A DNA stretch of 64,000 nucleotides. Source: Brevirhabdus pacifica (GTDB lineage: Bacteria > Pseudomonadota > Alphaproteobacteria > Rhodobacterales > Rhodobacteraceae). Below, in pieces: positions 51,354-59,945 of this stretch; within the stretch, counting starts at the first letter, position 1, and each line of letters opens with the position of its first letter. A model generated the notes under the pieces. It ran no database searches. It saw only the letters and a program-made list of their open reading frames with translations, and was not told where the DNA came from. The stretch covers positions 806,001 through 870,000 of the forward strand of contig NZ_PGFI01000011.1 of assembly GCF_002797755.1 (NCBI RefSeq), read 5' to 3'. The translations under genes and the position numbers were made by a program.

Positions 51354-52006
51354 TCCAGCCCGCGCCCGTGCCCGCCGCCGCCTCGGATCCCGCGCCCGCG
51401 GGCCGGACGGTCCTGTTGCTGCGGCGGATCAACACGGGCGTGGCCCTGTCGGCCGGCGCGCTGCTGATGCTGACCGTTGCCGTCACGCTTTACGACGTGG
51501 TGGCGCGGCGGCTTGGCGGCTCGCTGGGCGGCACCGATGAGATCTCGGGCTATGCCATGGCGATCGCCACCGCCTGGGGGCTTTCCTATGCGCTGACCGA
51601 GCTTGTGCACGTGCGGATCGATCTGATCCGCGCGCGCCTTACCGCCGGCCCCCGGGCCCTGATGGACCTGCTGTCGATCCTGACCATCGCCGGGGTGGCG
51701 ATGCTGGTGGCGGTCCAGGGCTGGGGCGTGCTGGCCAAGACATTCGCCCATGACGCCCGGGCCAACACCCCGCTCGAGACGCCGCTGTGGATCCCGCAGA
51801 TCCTGTGGTGGACGGGCTGGCTGTGGTTCGCGCTGTCGGCCTCCATCCTGTCTTTGGTGGCGCTGGTCGCCGTGGCGCGCCGCGACCCCGAGGCGGTGGC
51901 CGCCGCTGCCGGCATCGACGAGGGCGCCGAGACGGCAGAGCTGCCGCTTCACGGCGAAGATGACCACCGCGACGACAGCGGCGCGGACCGGGGGACGGGG
52001 CAATGA
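51350..52006 (+). CDS. TRAP transporter small permease (DctQ)
   Basis: This 218-residue protein has four membrane segments. The DctQ signature TLYDVVARRLGGSLGGTDEI is near residue 45, and TELVHVRIDLIRARL is near 85. It has an unusually long acidic/His-rich cytoplasmic tail of about 40 residues (ETAELPLHGEDDHRDDSG). The start ATG overlaps the dctP stop and the stop overlaps the dctM start. Confidence 0.9.
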   Translation: MIQPAPVPAAASDPAPAGRTVLLLRRINTGVALSAGALLMLTVAVTLYDVVARRLGGSLGGTDEISGYAMAIATAWGLSYALTELVHVRIDLIRARLTAGPRALMDLLSILTIAGVAMLVAVQGWGVLAKTFAHDARANTPLETPLWIPQILWWTGWLWFALSASILSLVALVAVARRDPEAVAAAAGIDEGAETAELPLHGEDDHRDDSGADRGTGQ

Positions 52007-53283
52007 TCTGGTTCACGACTGTCGGCCTTCTGGGCCTTCTGGCGCTGTCGCTGCCGGTGGGCATCGTCCTTTTCCTGCTGTCCGTCGGCCTCGACGTCTT
52101 CTTCAGCCCCTTTCCCCTGATGCGGGGGCTGGGGCAGGTGGTCTGGTCCTCGTCCAACAGCGCCACGCTGATCGCCATTCCCTTTTTCGTGCTGCTGGGC
52201 GAGGTGCTGGTGCGCAGCAACGTGGCTCAGCGGACCTATGCCGCGCTGAACACCTGGGTAAGCTGGCTGCCGGGTGGCCTGACCCATGCCAACATCGCCA
52301 CGGCGACCATGTTCTCGGCGACCTCGGGCTCATCTGTGGCCACGGCCGCGACAGTTGCCACGGTCGCCATGCCCCAGGCCGAGAAGCTGGGCTATGACCA
52401 ACGGCTCTTCTCGGGCGCGATCGCGGCAGGTGGCACCCTGGGCATCATGATCCCGCCCTCGATCAACTTGATCGTCTACGGTTTTTTGACCGAAACCTCG
52501 ATCCCGCAACTGTTTCTGGCCGGCCTGCTGCCGGGCCTTCTGCTGGCGCTGCTGTTCATGGCGGTAACGGTGCTGATCTGCATGATCCGCCCCGAGCTGG
52601 GCGGGCCTACCGCCCGCAGCACATGGGGCGAGAAGCTGGCCAGCCTCAAGGACCTGGTGCCGATCTTCGGCCTGTTCCTGGTGGTCGTGGGCTCGATCTA
52701 CGCAGGGCTTGCCACACCGACCGAGGCCGCGGCCGTGGGCGTCGGCATCGCCTTCCTGATCGCCGGCATGCAGCGCGCGCTGAGCCTTTCGATGCTGCGC
52801 GAGGCGCTGCTGGGCACGATCCGCACCACCGCGATGATCATGCTGGTGGTGATTGGCGCCTATGTGCTGAACTTCGTGCTCACCGCCGCCGGCGTCAGCC
52901 GTGCCCTGACCAACCTGCTGAACGGGCTGGGGTTCGAGGCGCTGGGCATGCTGCTGGTGATCGTGCTGATCTATATCGTGCTGGGCTTTTTCATCGAGAC
53001 CCTATCGCTGATGGTGGCGACGATCCCGATCGTCGTGCCGATCATCGAGCAGCTGGGCTATGACAAGGTCTGGTTCGGCATCCTGATGATCCTGCTGGTC
53101 GAGATGGCGCTGATCACCCCGCCCGTGGGCCTGAACCTCTACGTCGTGCACAGTGCCCGGCGGGGCGGCAGTTTCAGCGACGTGATGGTCGGAGCGATCC
53201 CCTACGTGCTGGCGATGCTGGTGATGGCGGGCGCGCTGATTGCGGTGCCGCAGATCGCGCTGCTGCTGCCCTCGATCCTGTAG
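52003..53283 (+). CDS. TRAP transporter large permease (DctM)
   Basis: This 426-residue inner-membrane transport subunit has about 12 hydrophobic segments. The characteristic elements are ATMFSATSGSSVATAATVAT near residue 103, AAGGTLGIMIPPSINLIVYG near 145, and GLATPTEAAAVGVGIAF near 235. It is coupled to dctQ by ATGA. Together with DctP/DctQ it imports the substrate of the operon with a Na+ gradient. Confidence 0.93.
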   Translation: MIWFTTVGLLGLLALSLPVGIVLFLLSVGLDVFFSPFPLMRGLGQVVWSSSNSATLIAIPFFVLLGEVLVRSNVAQRTYAALNTWVSWLPGGLTHANIATATMFSATSGSSVATAATVATVAMPQAEKLGYDQRLFSGAIAAGGTLGIMIPPSINLIVYGFLTETSIPQLFLAGLLPGLLLALLFMAVTVLICMIRPELGGPTARSTWGEKLASLKDLVPIFGLFLVVVGSIYAGLATPTEAAAVGVGIAFLIAGMQRALSLSMLREALLGTIRTTAMIMLVVIGAYVLNFVLTAAGVSRALTNLLNGLGFEALGMLLVIVLIYIVLGFFIETLSLMVATIPIVVPIIEQLGYDKVWFGILMILLVEMALITPPVGLNLYVVHSARRGGSFSDVMVGAIPYVLAMLVMAGALIAVPQIALLLPSIL

Positions 53284-53335
53284 CGATACCGGCACCGACA
53301 TTCCCGAACATGCAAGCACCGGAAAGGCTTGAGAG

Positions 53336-53989
53336 ATGAAGTTCAACTCTTCCCAGGGCGTCGTGGACGCCCCCCTGCGCCGGCTGATCGTGGCCGGCTG
53401 GACCGCCCGCGACCGGGCTGCCGTCGATCACCACATCGAGGAGCTGGCGGCGATCGGGGTCGCGCCGCCGTCGGAGGTGCCGCTTTTCTACCAGGTGGCG
53501 GCGGACTTGCTGACCCCCGCCGACCGGATCGAGGCGCTGGGCCCCGAAACCTCGGGCGAGGCCGAACCGCTGCTGGTCCACGCCGGCAAGCGGATGTGGC
53601 TGGGCCTGGCCTCGGACCACACCGACCGTGCGCTCGAGGCCTACTCGGTGGCCCATTCCAAGCAGATCGCGGCCAAGCCCTGTGCGTCCGAATTGTGGGC
53701 CTATGACGAGGTCGAGGATCACCTGGACAAGCTGGTCCTGCGCTCTTGGATCGAGGAGGAGGGGGCCGAGACCCTTTACCAGGAAGGACCGCTTTCGGGC
53801 CTGCTTCCCCTGTGCGACCTGGCCGAGCGGGCGGGGCTGACGCCGGGGATGGCGATGCTGTGCGGCACCATGCCAGCGATCGGCGGCGTGCGGGCCGCGC
53901 CCGGCCTGCGAATGGAACTGCACGACCCGGTTCTGGGGCGGACCATCTCCCATGCCTACAGGGTCGAGGTGCTGGACATCGTCAACTGA
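53336..53989 (+). CDS. DUF2848 family protein (FAH-fold-like)
   Basis: This 217-residue cytoplasmic protein of the DUF2848 family has the segments GWTARDRAAVDHHIEELAAIG near residue 20, LLVHAGKRMWLGLASDHTDR near 80, and AHSKQIAAKPCASELWAYDE near 105. From memory, family members resemble fumarylacetoacetate hydrolase-type folds and sit next to amidases or TRAP/ABC transporters for acids; no reaction is established. The conserved Asp/His/Glu residues (SDHTD, KPCASELW) could bind a metal. It ends the LysR-controlled operon and is followed by a strong hairpin. Confidence 0.8.
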   Translation: MKFNSSQGVVDAPLRRLIVAGWTARDRAAVDHHIEELAAIGVAPPSEVPLFYQVAADLLTPADRIEALGPETSGEAEPLLVHAGKRMWLGLASDHTDRALEAYSVAHSKQIAAKPCASELWAYDEVEDHLDKLVLRSWIEEEGAETLYQEGPLSGLLPLCDLAERAGLTPGMAMLCGTMPAIGGVRAAPGLRMELHDPVLGRTISHAYRVEVLDIVN

Positions 53990-54035
53990 GGGTCGGGGGC
54001 GGCCGGACATCGCCGGCCCAGCCCCTTACCGACCC
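53990..54035 (+). terminator. Strong hairpin after the DUF2848 gene
   Basis: The inner stem GGCCGG-ACATCG-CCGGCC (54001-54018) is extended by pairing of the flanking GGGTCGGGGGC with CAGCCCCTTACCGACCC. It begins immediately after the stop codon and separates the operon from trkH. It has no T-run. Confidence 0.6.
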
Positions 54036-54161
54036 CTGATCGACCCGGACGGCGCCTGACCGACCGCCCGCGCAATCCCGCCATGCCCTCTTGCCGTGAC
54101 ATCTTGTCATTGCCGCCGGACGGGCGTAGCCCAAGGGGCGAAGATACGGTCAGGCACCGGG

Positions 54162-55610
54162 ATGAATCCAAGACCCGTCGTATACATTCTGGGCTTTCTG
54201 CTGATCGCCATGGGGCTGGCCATGCTTCCCTCGGCCCTGCTCGACGCCGTGGACGCGGCCGAAAGCTGGAAGATCTTCGGCCTGACCGGCGCTTTCACCG
54301 TTCTTTTCGGCGTGATGCTGGTGCTTGCCAACCGCGAGTCCGATCCCGCCGCGCTGACCCTTCGACAGGCCTTCATCCTGACCACGGCGGTCTGGGTGTT
54401 GCTGCCGCTGGCGGGCGCGCTGCCTTTCATGGCGGGGGCCACCGCCGCCACCCTGACGGACGCCTATTTCGAGGCCGTTTCCGGAATGACCACCACCGGC
54501 GCCACGGTTTTCGTGGGGCTGGGGGATCTGCCGCGCGGCATCTTGCTGTGGCGCGGGATCCTGCAATGGCTGGGCGGGCTGGGCATCGTGGTGGTGGCCA
54601 TGATCTTCCTGCCGGTGATGGCCGTGGGCGGGATGCAGTTCTTTCGCACGGAAGGCTTCGACACGCTGGGCAAGGTGATGCCGCGCGCCTTCGACATCGC
54701 CCGGTCGCTCCTTGGGGTCTACGTGTTGCTGACGGGGCTTTGCTTTGCCGCCTATTGGGCCTTCGGGATGCGCCCCTTCGATGCGGTGGTTCACGCGCTG
54801 ACCACGACATCGACGGGGGGCTTTTCGACCGATGACGCCTCGTTCGGGCGGTTCCGGGGGCCACTGGAATATGTGGCGGTGATCTTCATGATCCTGGCCT
54901 CCCTTCCGTTCATCCGCTTTGTCCAGCTGGTCCAGGGGCGGCCGCGGCCGCTGGTGGCCGACATCCAGGCCCGCGCCTATCTGCGCTGGACGGCGGCGGC
55001 GGTGCTGATGATCTTTGCCTACAGGATCTGGCAAGAGGCTTCCGAGCCTGTCACCGAGACGCTTCGCGAGACGCTTTTCAACGTGGTCAGCCTGTTCTCG
55101 GGCACCGGGTTCGGCAGCGTCGATCTGAACGGCTGGGGGGCGTTTCCGCTGGTGGTGCTGGTCTTGGTCGGGCTGATCGGGGGGTGCACCGCGTCGACCG
55201 GCTGCTCGATCAAGGTGTTCCGCTGGCTGGTGGCGATCCAGTGCATCCGCAGCCAGATCCGGCAGATCCGCCACCCTCACGCGGTATTGCGGCCGCGGCT
55301 GGGCGCGGTGCCACTGTCGGACGGGGTCATCGACTCCGTGATGACCTTCTTTACCCTCTTCATCCTGACGCTGGGGGCGCTGGCGGTGGGGCTGTCCCTG
55401 TCGGGCCTGTCTTTCCAGACTTCGATCACCGCCGCCTGGACCGCCATTGCCAATGTCGGCCCCGCCTTCGGCCCCGAGGTCGGCCCCACCGGGGCGCTGG
55501 CAGGCTTTCCGGTGATCGCCAAATGGCTGCTGGTGGCGGGCATGCTGTTCGGCCGGTTGGAAATCATCGCGGTCTACGTCCTGCTGCTGCCCCGGTTCTG
55601 GCGCGGTTAG
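54162..55610 (+). CDS. trkH: TrkH family potassium uptake protein
   Basis: This 482-residue inner-membrane K+ translocation subunit has four pore-loop (selectivity filter) segments in order: SGMTTTGATVF near residue 108, TTTSTGGFSTDDASF near 215, FSGTGFGSVD near 312 and IANVGPAFGPEVGP near 435. TrkH normally needs the cytoplasmic NAD-binding TrkA; no trkA is in this window, so it must be elsewhere. ATG 54162 is chosen because the hydrophobic N-terminus VVYILGFLLIAMGL begins right after it. Confidence 0.93.
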   Translation: MNPRPVVYILGFLLIAMGLAMLPSALLDAVDAAESWKIFGLTGAFTVLFGVMLVLANRESDPAALTLRQAFILTTAVWVLLPLAGALPFMAGATAATLTDAYFEAVSGMTTTGATVFVGLGDLPRGILLWRGILQWLGGLGIVVVAMIFLPVMAVGGMQFFRTEGFDTLGKVMPRAFDIARSLLGVYVLLTGLCFAAYWAFGMRPFDAVVHALTTTSTGGFSTDDASFGRFRGPLEYVAVIFMILASLPFIRFVQLVQGRPRPLVADIQARAYLRWTAAAVLMIFAYRIWQEASEPVTETLRETLFNVVSLFSGTGFGSVDLNGWGAFPLVVLVLVGLIGGCTASTGCSIKVFRWLVAIQCIRSQIRQIRHPHAVLRPRLGAVPLSDGVIDSVMTFFTLFILTLGALAVGLSLSGLSFQTSITAAWTAIANVGPAFGPEVGPTGALAGFPVIAKWLLVAGMLFGRLEIIAVYVLLLPRFWRG

Positions 55611-55659
55611 GGGCCGGGTTGGGGCCGCGGGCGAGGGTCGTAGCGATAGCCAGGCTATC

Positions 55660-55702
55660 CAAACCTATAAGATTTTATTCCTTTTCGTTAGAAAAGCTGA
55701 GG
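55660..55702. promoter_or_regulatory. AT-rich control region upstream of the second complex II module
   Basis: A small AT-rich island carries the dyads ATAA-GATT-TTAT and TTTTC-GTTA-GAAAA between trkH and the iron-sulfur subunit gene. It is the only promoter-like stretch in the 172-bp gap. The regulator is unknown. Confidence 0.4.
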
Positions 55703-55782
55703 ATTAGAGTTGCCCGGTCCCGGCCCGCAATGCCCTTGGCGTCGGTCCGGTCCCTGCATTCTGCAATCGGAGCATCGACGGT

Positions 55783-56541
55783 TTGACCACGGATAAAGCA
55801 GATACCCCGGGCGAGGATATCGCCACCCAGGTCATGAAAGTCTCGGTCTGGCGGGGCGATGCCGAGGCGGGCGCCTACCGCGAGTATTCCGTGCCCCTGC
55901 GCGAAAGCCAGACGATTCTGGACGTGGTGGCCTGGATCCAGCAGCACGAGGATCCGACCCTGTCCTACCGCTATGCCTGTCGGGTCGGCATGTGCGGATC
56001 CTGCGCGATGATGGTCAACGGCCAGCCGCGCTGGACCTGCCGGACCCATGTGAAAAAGGTGCTGAAGGACGGCGGGCTGACGGTGGCGCCCCTGCGCAAT
56101 CTGCCGGTGATCAAGGATCTGGCCACCGACATGGACCCGTTCTTTGAAAAATGGGTGGCCGCCGGCGGCGTGCACCACCCGACCCGGTCGCGCCACGACC
56201 CCATTGATGCCGTCACCCCCGACAGCGAGGGCCGGGCCGAGGCCGATGCGGGCATCGAATGCATCAACTGTTCGGTCTGTTATGCGGCCTGCGATGTGGT
56301 GGCGGCAGATGCCGATTATCTGGGGCCAGCGGCGCTGAACCGGGCCTGGACGCTTTACAACGACAGCAAGGACGGCGGCGGTCAGACGATCCTGGATGCG
56401 GTCTCGGCGCACGGGGGCTGTCACAGCTGCCACAGTCAGGGCAGCTGCACCCGGTTCTGCCCGAACGAGCTGAACCCGATGCAATCGATCGCGGGGCTGA
56501 AGCGGGCGACGGCATGGTCGTTCCTGAAAGGGGGCAAGTGA
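55783..56541 (+). CDS. Succinate dehydrogenase/fumarate reductase-type iron-sulfur subunit
   Basis: This 252-residue electron-transfer subunit has an N-terminal ferredoxin domain with 2Fe-2S ligands CRVGMCGSC (near residue 66) and a later Cys in RWTC. The C-terminal domain has CINCSVCYAAC (4Fe-4S, near 161) and CHSCHSQGSCTRFCP (near 207). It is paralogous in style to SdhB but lies in a separate operon order (FeS, two membrane subunits, flavoprotein, hydratase). The start is TTG 55783; GGAG about 9-12 nt upstream supports it weakly, and ATG 55834 is an alternative. Its stop overlaps the next start. Confidence 0.9.
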   Translation: MTTDKADTPGEDIATQVMKVSVWRGDAEAGAYREYSVPLRESQTILDVVAWIQQHEDPTLSYRYACRVGMCGSCAMMVNGQPRWTCRTHVKKVLKDGGLTVAPLRNLPVIKDLATDMDPFFEKWVAAGGVHHPTRSRHDPIDAVTPDSEGRAEADAGIECINCSVCYAACDVVAADADYLGPAALNRAWTLYNDSKDGGGQTILDAVSAHGGCHSCHSQGSCTRFCPNELNPMQSIAGLKRATAWSFLKGGK

Positions 56542-56873
56542 TGCTGGATCTGCGGCTTTACATGGTGCAACGGCTGAGCGCGCTGGTGATGGTGCCGCTG
56601 GTGCTGGGGCATATCGCGGTGATGATCTACGCCATTCAGGGCGGGCTTTCGACGGGCGAGATCCTGTCGCGGACCCAAGGCAGCCTTGGCTGGGGTCTCT
56701 TCTATGGCCTCTTCGTTCTGGCGGTGTCGATCCACGCCGCCATCGGCCTGCGGGTCATCGTGTTCGAGACCTTCGGCCTGCGCGGCGCGGCGCTGAGCCT
56801 GTTGATGTGGGCCACGGGGCTGGGGCTGCTTTATCTGGGGGCACGGGCCGTTCTGGCCGTGACGCTGGCATGA
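56541..56873 (+). CDS. Complex II-type membrane anchor subunit (first)
   Basis: This 110-residue protein has three membrane helices. It carries possible haem-ligand His residues in VLGHIAVMIYA (near residue 24) and SIHAAIGLRVIVFE (near 72); the H-x-x-x-GLR pattern is typical of fumarate reductase/SDH anchors. Its ATG overlaps the stop of the FeS subunit, and its stop overlaps the next start. It should pass electrons to or from quinone together with the next protein. Confidence 0.85.
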   Translation: MLDLRLYMVQRLSALVMVPLVLGHIAVMIYAIQGGLSTGEILSRTQGSLGWGLFYGLFVLAVSIHAAIGLRVIVFETFGLRGAALSLLMWATGLGLLYLGARAVLAVTLA

Positions 56874-57214
56874 GGATCCGTCCCCACCGGTCCCACCCGC
56901 TGTGGCTGGCGTTCCTGTTGCACCGTATCTCGGGGCTGGGTCTGGCGCTGTTTCTGCCCGCGCATTTCTACGTGCTGGCGATGGCCGTGAGCCGCCCCGC
57001 CGATCTGGACGGGTTCCTGGCATTGACCGACAGCCCCTTGGTCAAGTTCGCGGAATTCGGTCTGGTCTTTCTGCTGGCGGTGCACATCTTCGGCGGGCTG
57101 CGGTTGATGGCGCTGGAATGGCTGCCCTGGACCGGGTGGCAGAAGACGCTGGCGGCCTCGGCCGTCGGGCTGGCCTTTCTGGTCTCGGGCACCTTTCTTT
57201 TGCAGGCGGTATGA
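56870..57214 (+). CDS. Complex II-type membrane anchor subunit (second)
   Basis: This 114-residue, three-helix protein carries the SdhC-like quinone-site segment LLHRISGLGLALFLPAHF near residue 18 and a His in VHIFGGLRLMALEW near 79. It is coupled by ATGA overlaps on both sides. Together the two anchors offer His residues for one or two haems; how many are bound cannot be told. Confidence 0.85.
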   Translation: MRIRPHRSHPLWLAFLLHRISGLGLALFLPAHFYVLAMAVSRPADLDGFLALTDSPLVKFAEFGLVFLLAVHIFGGLRLMALEWLPWTGWQKTLAASAVGLAFLVSGTFLLQAV

Positions 57215-58986
57215 GCATGAGCGCGATGAACACCAGTATCGAGCGGCACGACACCGACATCCTGATCCTGGGCACCGGCGGTGCGGGTCTTTTCGCCGCC
57301 CTCCACGCCCAGCAGACGGCACCCGCCGGCACCAAGATCACCATCGCTGTCAAGGGGCTGATCGGCAAATGCGGCTGCACCCGGATGGTGCAGGGAGGCT
57401 ATAACGTGGCCCTTGGTGGCGGCGACACGGTCGAGCGGCATTTCATGGACACGATCAACGGCGGCAAGTGGCTGCCCAATCAGGACATGGCGTGGAAACT
57501 GTGCGAACAGGCTGTCGTGCGCATCCGCGAACTTGAGAACGAGATCGGTTGCTTCTTCGACCGCAACGCCGACGGCAGCCTGCATCAGAAGGCTTTTGCC
57601 GGGCAGACCGCCGACCGCACCGTCCACAAGGGCGATCTGACCGGGATCGAGATCATCAACCGCCTGATGGAACAGGTCCTGTCGCGCCCGCTGGAACGCT
57701 TGCAGGAACACCGCGCCATCGGCCTGATCCCCACCCGCGACGGCAGCGCGCTGGCCGGGGTGCTGTTCATCGACATGCGCAGCGGCAAATTCCGTTTCGT
57801 GCGGGCCAAGACGGTGCTGATGGCCACCGGCGGCGGGCCGACCATGTACAAGTATCACACCCCCTCGGGCGACAAGACGATGGACGGGCTGGCGATGGCC
57901 CTGCGGGCGGGCCTGCCCTTGCGCGACATGGAGATGGTGCAGTTTCACCCCACCGGCCTGCTGGCGGGCGAGCATACCAAGATGACCGGCACCGTGCTGG
58001 AGGAGGGTCTGCGCGGCGCGGGCGGCCAGCTTCTGAACGGCTCGGACCATCGGTTCATGTTCGACTATGACGCCAAAGGCGAACGGGCGACCCGCGATGT
58101 GGTCAGCCGAGGCATCTACGCCGAGATGCGCAAGAACAACACCAGCGAGAATGGCGGCGTCTTCATCTCGATGGCCCATCTGGGGCCCGAGAACGTGCGC
58201 AAGAAATTCTCGGGCATGGTCAAACGCTGCGCCGACTCGGGCTTCGATCTGGCCGGCGGCAAGGTCGAGGTGGTGCCGACGGCGCATTACTTCATGGGCG
58301 GCGTGGTGGTCGACCCCGACACCCGCACCGCGATGGAAGGGCTTTACGTCGCCGGCGAAGACGCGGGCGGGGCCCACGGCTCGAACCGGCTGGGGGGCAA
58401 TGGGGTCGCGAACTCGACCGTCTATGGCGGGGTTGCCGGTGACGTGATGGGCACCGACATCCGCCGCATGGGCGCCCTGCGCGACCCGGACGAGGATGTC
58501 CTGGCCGCCGAGATTGCCCGCGCCACCCATCCGCTGACCCGCAAGCCTGGCAACGTGCTGGAGCTGCGCATGAAACTGCAGGACGCCATGTGGGAAGACG
58601 TGGGCGTCATGCGCACCGCCTTCGGGCTGGAACGTGGGGCGCAGGCCGTCGCCAGCATTGGCGACGCGCTGATGGACGTGGGCGTCGACGGCTCGAACCT
58701 TGCGTTCAACCTGACATGGCACGACTGGCTGAACATGCGCTCGCTTTGTGATATATCCGGGGTGATCGCGCGGGCGGCGCTGGCGCGTGAAAACTCGCGC
58801 GGGGCCCATTTCCGCGAGGATTTCCCCGAAAGCGGCTCGATGGAAAGCTCGTATTTCACGGTGGCCCGTCAGCAGGGCGACACGGTGGACGTCAGCCGCG
58901 AGGACGTGCAGTTCACCATCGTCCGCCCCGGCGAGACGGTGCTGCCCGCCCATGAACCCGAAACACTGGTGGAGGCCGCGCAATGA
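57211..58986 (+). CDS. Complex II-type flavoprotein subunit lacking the FAD-linking histidine
   Basis: This 591-residue FAD protein belongs to the SdhA/FrdA/aspartate-oxidase family. FAD motif ILGTGGAGLFAALHA is near residue 20. Conserved catalytic parts are MVQFHPTGL, ATRDVVSR (proton-shuttle Arg), PTAHYFMGG and GSNRLGGN. Two key residues differ. The covalent-FAD His of the SHT motif is Cys56 (CGCTRMVQGG, codon 57376-57378). The Thr before EGxRG is Glu264 (LEEGLRG). Non-covalent FAD and a changed substrate preference are therefore likely. ATG 57211 overlaps the previous stop, and its stop overlaps the hydratase alpha start. Confidence 0.88.
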   Translation: MSMSAMNTSIERHDTDILILGTGGAGLFAALHAQQTAPAGTKITIAVKGLIGKCGCTRMVQGGYNVALGGGDTVERHFMDTINGGKWLPNQDMAWKLCEQAVVRIRELENEIGCFFDRNADGSLHQKAFAGQTADRTVHKGDLTGIEIINRLMEQVLSRPLERLQEHRAIGLIPTRDGSALAGVLFIDMRSGKFRFVRAKTVLMATGGGPTMYKYHTPSGDKTMDGLAMALRAGLPLRDMEMVQFHPTGLLAGEHTKMTGTVLEEGLRGAGGQLLNGSDHRFMFDYDAKGERATRDVVSRGIYAEMRKNNTSENGGVFISMAHLGPENVRKKFSGMVKRCADSGFDLAGGKVEVVPTAHYFMGGVVVDPDTRTAMEGLYVAGEDAGGAHGSNRLGGNGVANSTVYGGVAGDVMGTDIRRMGALRDPDEDVLAAEIARATHPLTRKPGNVLELRMKLQDAMWEDVGVMRTAFGLERGAQAVASIGDALMDVGVDGSNLAFNLTWHDWLNMRSLCDISGVIARAALARENSRGAHFREDFPESGSMESSYFTVARQQGDTVDVSREDVQFTIVRPGETVLPAHEPETLVEAAQ

Positions 58987-59945
58987 TTTCGATCGACCTT
59001 ATCGAGAAGACCGCAGGCGTGTTGATGGACAAGGCCGCCATCGAGATCCCGCAGGATTATCTGGACGGGCTGGAAGGTGCCGCCGAGGTCGAGGACGGCG
59101 ATCTGTCGTCCTTCGTGCTTCAGGCGATGCTTGAAAACTACAAGGCCGCCAAGGAAGACCGCCGCGCCATGTGCGGCGATACGGGCTGTCCGCGCTGGTA
59201 TGTGAAGATGGGCAACGACGCCCGCATCGAAGGCGGCCCCGTGGCGCTTGAGGCCGCGCTGCGCCGGGCGACGGCGGATGCCACCAACGGCGTGCCCCTG
59301 CGGCCCAACCGGGTGCATCCCCTGTGGCGCACCGATCACAACAACAACGTCGGCATCGGCGCCCCCGAGATCGAATACGGCTTCGAGCCGGGCGGCGAGT
59401 GGATCGACCTCATCACCGTCCACAAGGGCGGGCTGTTCGGCACCGATTACCGGATGCTCTTCCCCTCGGACGGGATCGAGGGGATCAAGCGGTTCTACCT
59501 CGACAGCCTCGTGGCCTTCGGCAAACGCGGTCTGGCCTGTCAGCCGGCGATCATCGGCATCGGTCTGGGCGGGTCAAAAGACACTTGCATGGTGCTGGGC
59601 AAACGTGCGGCCTGCCTGCGCACCGTCGGCGACCGCAACCCCGACCCCAAGATCGCCGAGCTTGAGGACGAGTTCAAGGAACTGGGCAACTCGATCGGGA
59701 TGGGCGCGATGGGCTTTGTCGGCAAGTCGATGGTCATCGACTGCAACATCGAGGTCGGCTATTGCCACACGGGCGGCATGCAGATGTCGGTGCACGCCTT
59801 CTGCCTGTCCTCGCGCCGCGCCGTCGCCCGCATCCATTCGGACGGGCGGGTCGAATACCGCACAGACCCCGAATGGTTCACCCCTTATCAACGCCGGGAG
59901 ACAGTGGAATGGGAAACACCGCAATGCCACGAGAAATCCGCCTGA
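58983..59945 (+). CDS. Class I (Fe-S) fumarate/tartrate hydratase, alpha subunit
   Basis: This 320-residue protein corresponds to the N-terminal domain of class I fumarases, which carries the 4Fe-4S cluster. Candidate ligands are Cys in MCGDTGCPRWYVK near residue 62, GGSKDTCMVLGKRA near 201 and VGYCHTGGMQM near 258. Family members hydrate fumarate to malate, mesaconate to citramalate, or dehydrate L-tartrate. ATG overlaps the flavoprotein stop (ATGA), so the oxidation and hydration steps are made together. FumA-type and TtdA-type cannot be separated by eye. Confidence 0.88.
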   Translation: MISIDLIEKTAGVLMDKAAIEIPQDYLDGLEGAAEVEDGDLSSFVLQAMLENYKAAKEDRRAMCGDTGCPRWYVKMGNDARIEGGPVALEAALRRATADATNGVPLRPNRVHPLWRTDHNNNVGIGAPEIEYGFEPGGEWIDLITVHKGGLFGTDYRMLFPSDGIEGIKRFYLDSLVAFGKRGLACQPAIIGIGLGGSKDTCMVLGKRAACLRTVGDRNPDPKIAELEDEFKELGNSIGMGAMGFVGKSMVIDCNIEVGYCHTGGMQMSVHAFCLSSRRAVARIHSDGRVEYRTDPEWFTPYQRRETVEWETPQCHEKSA

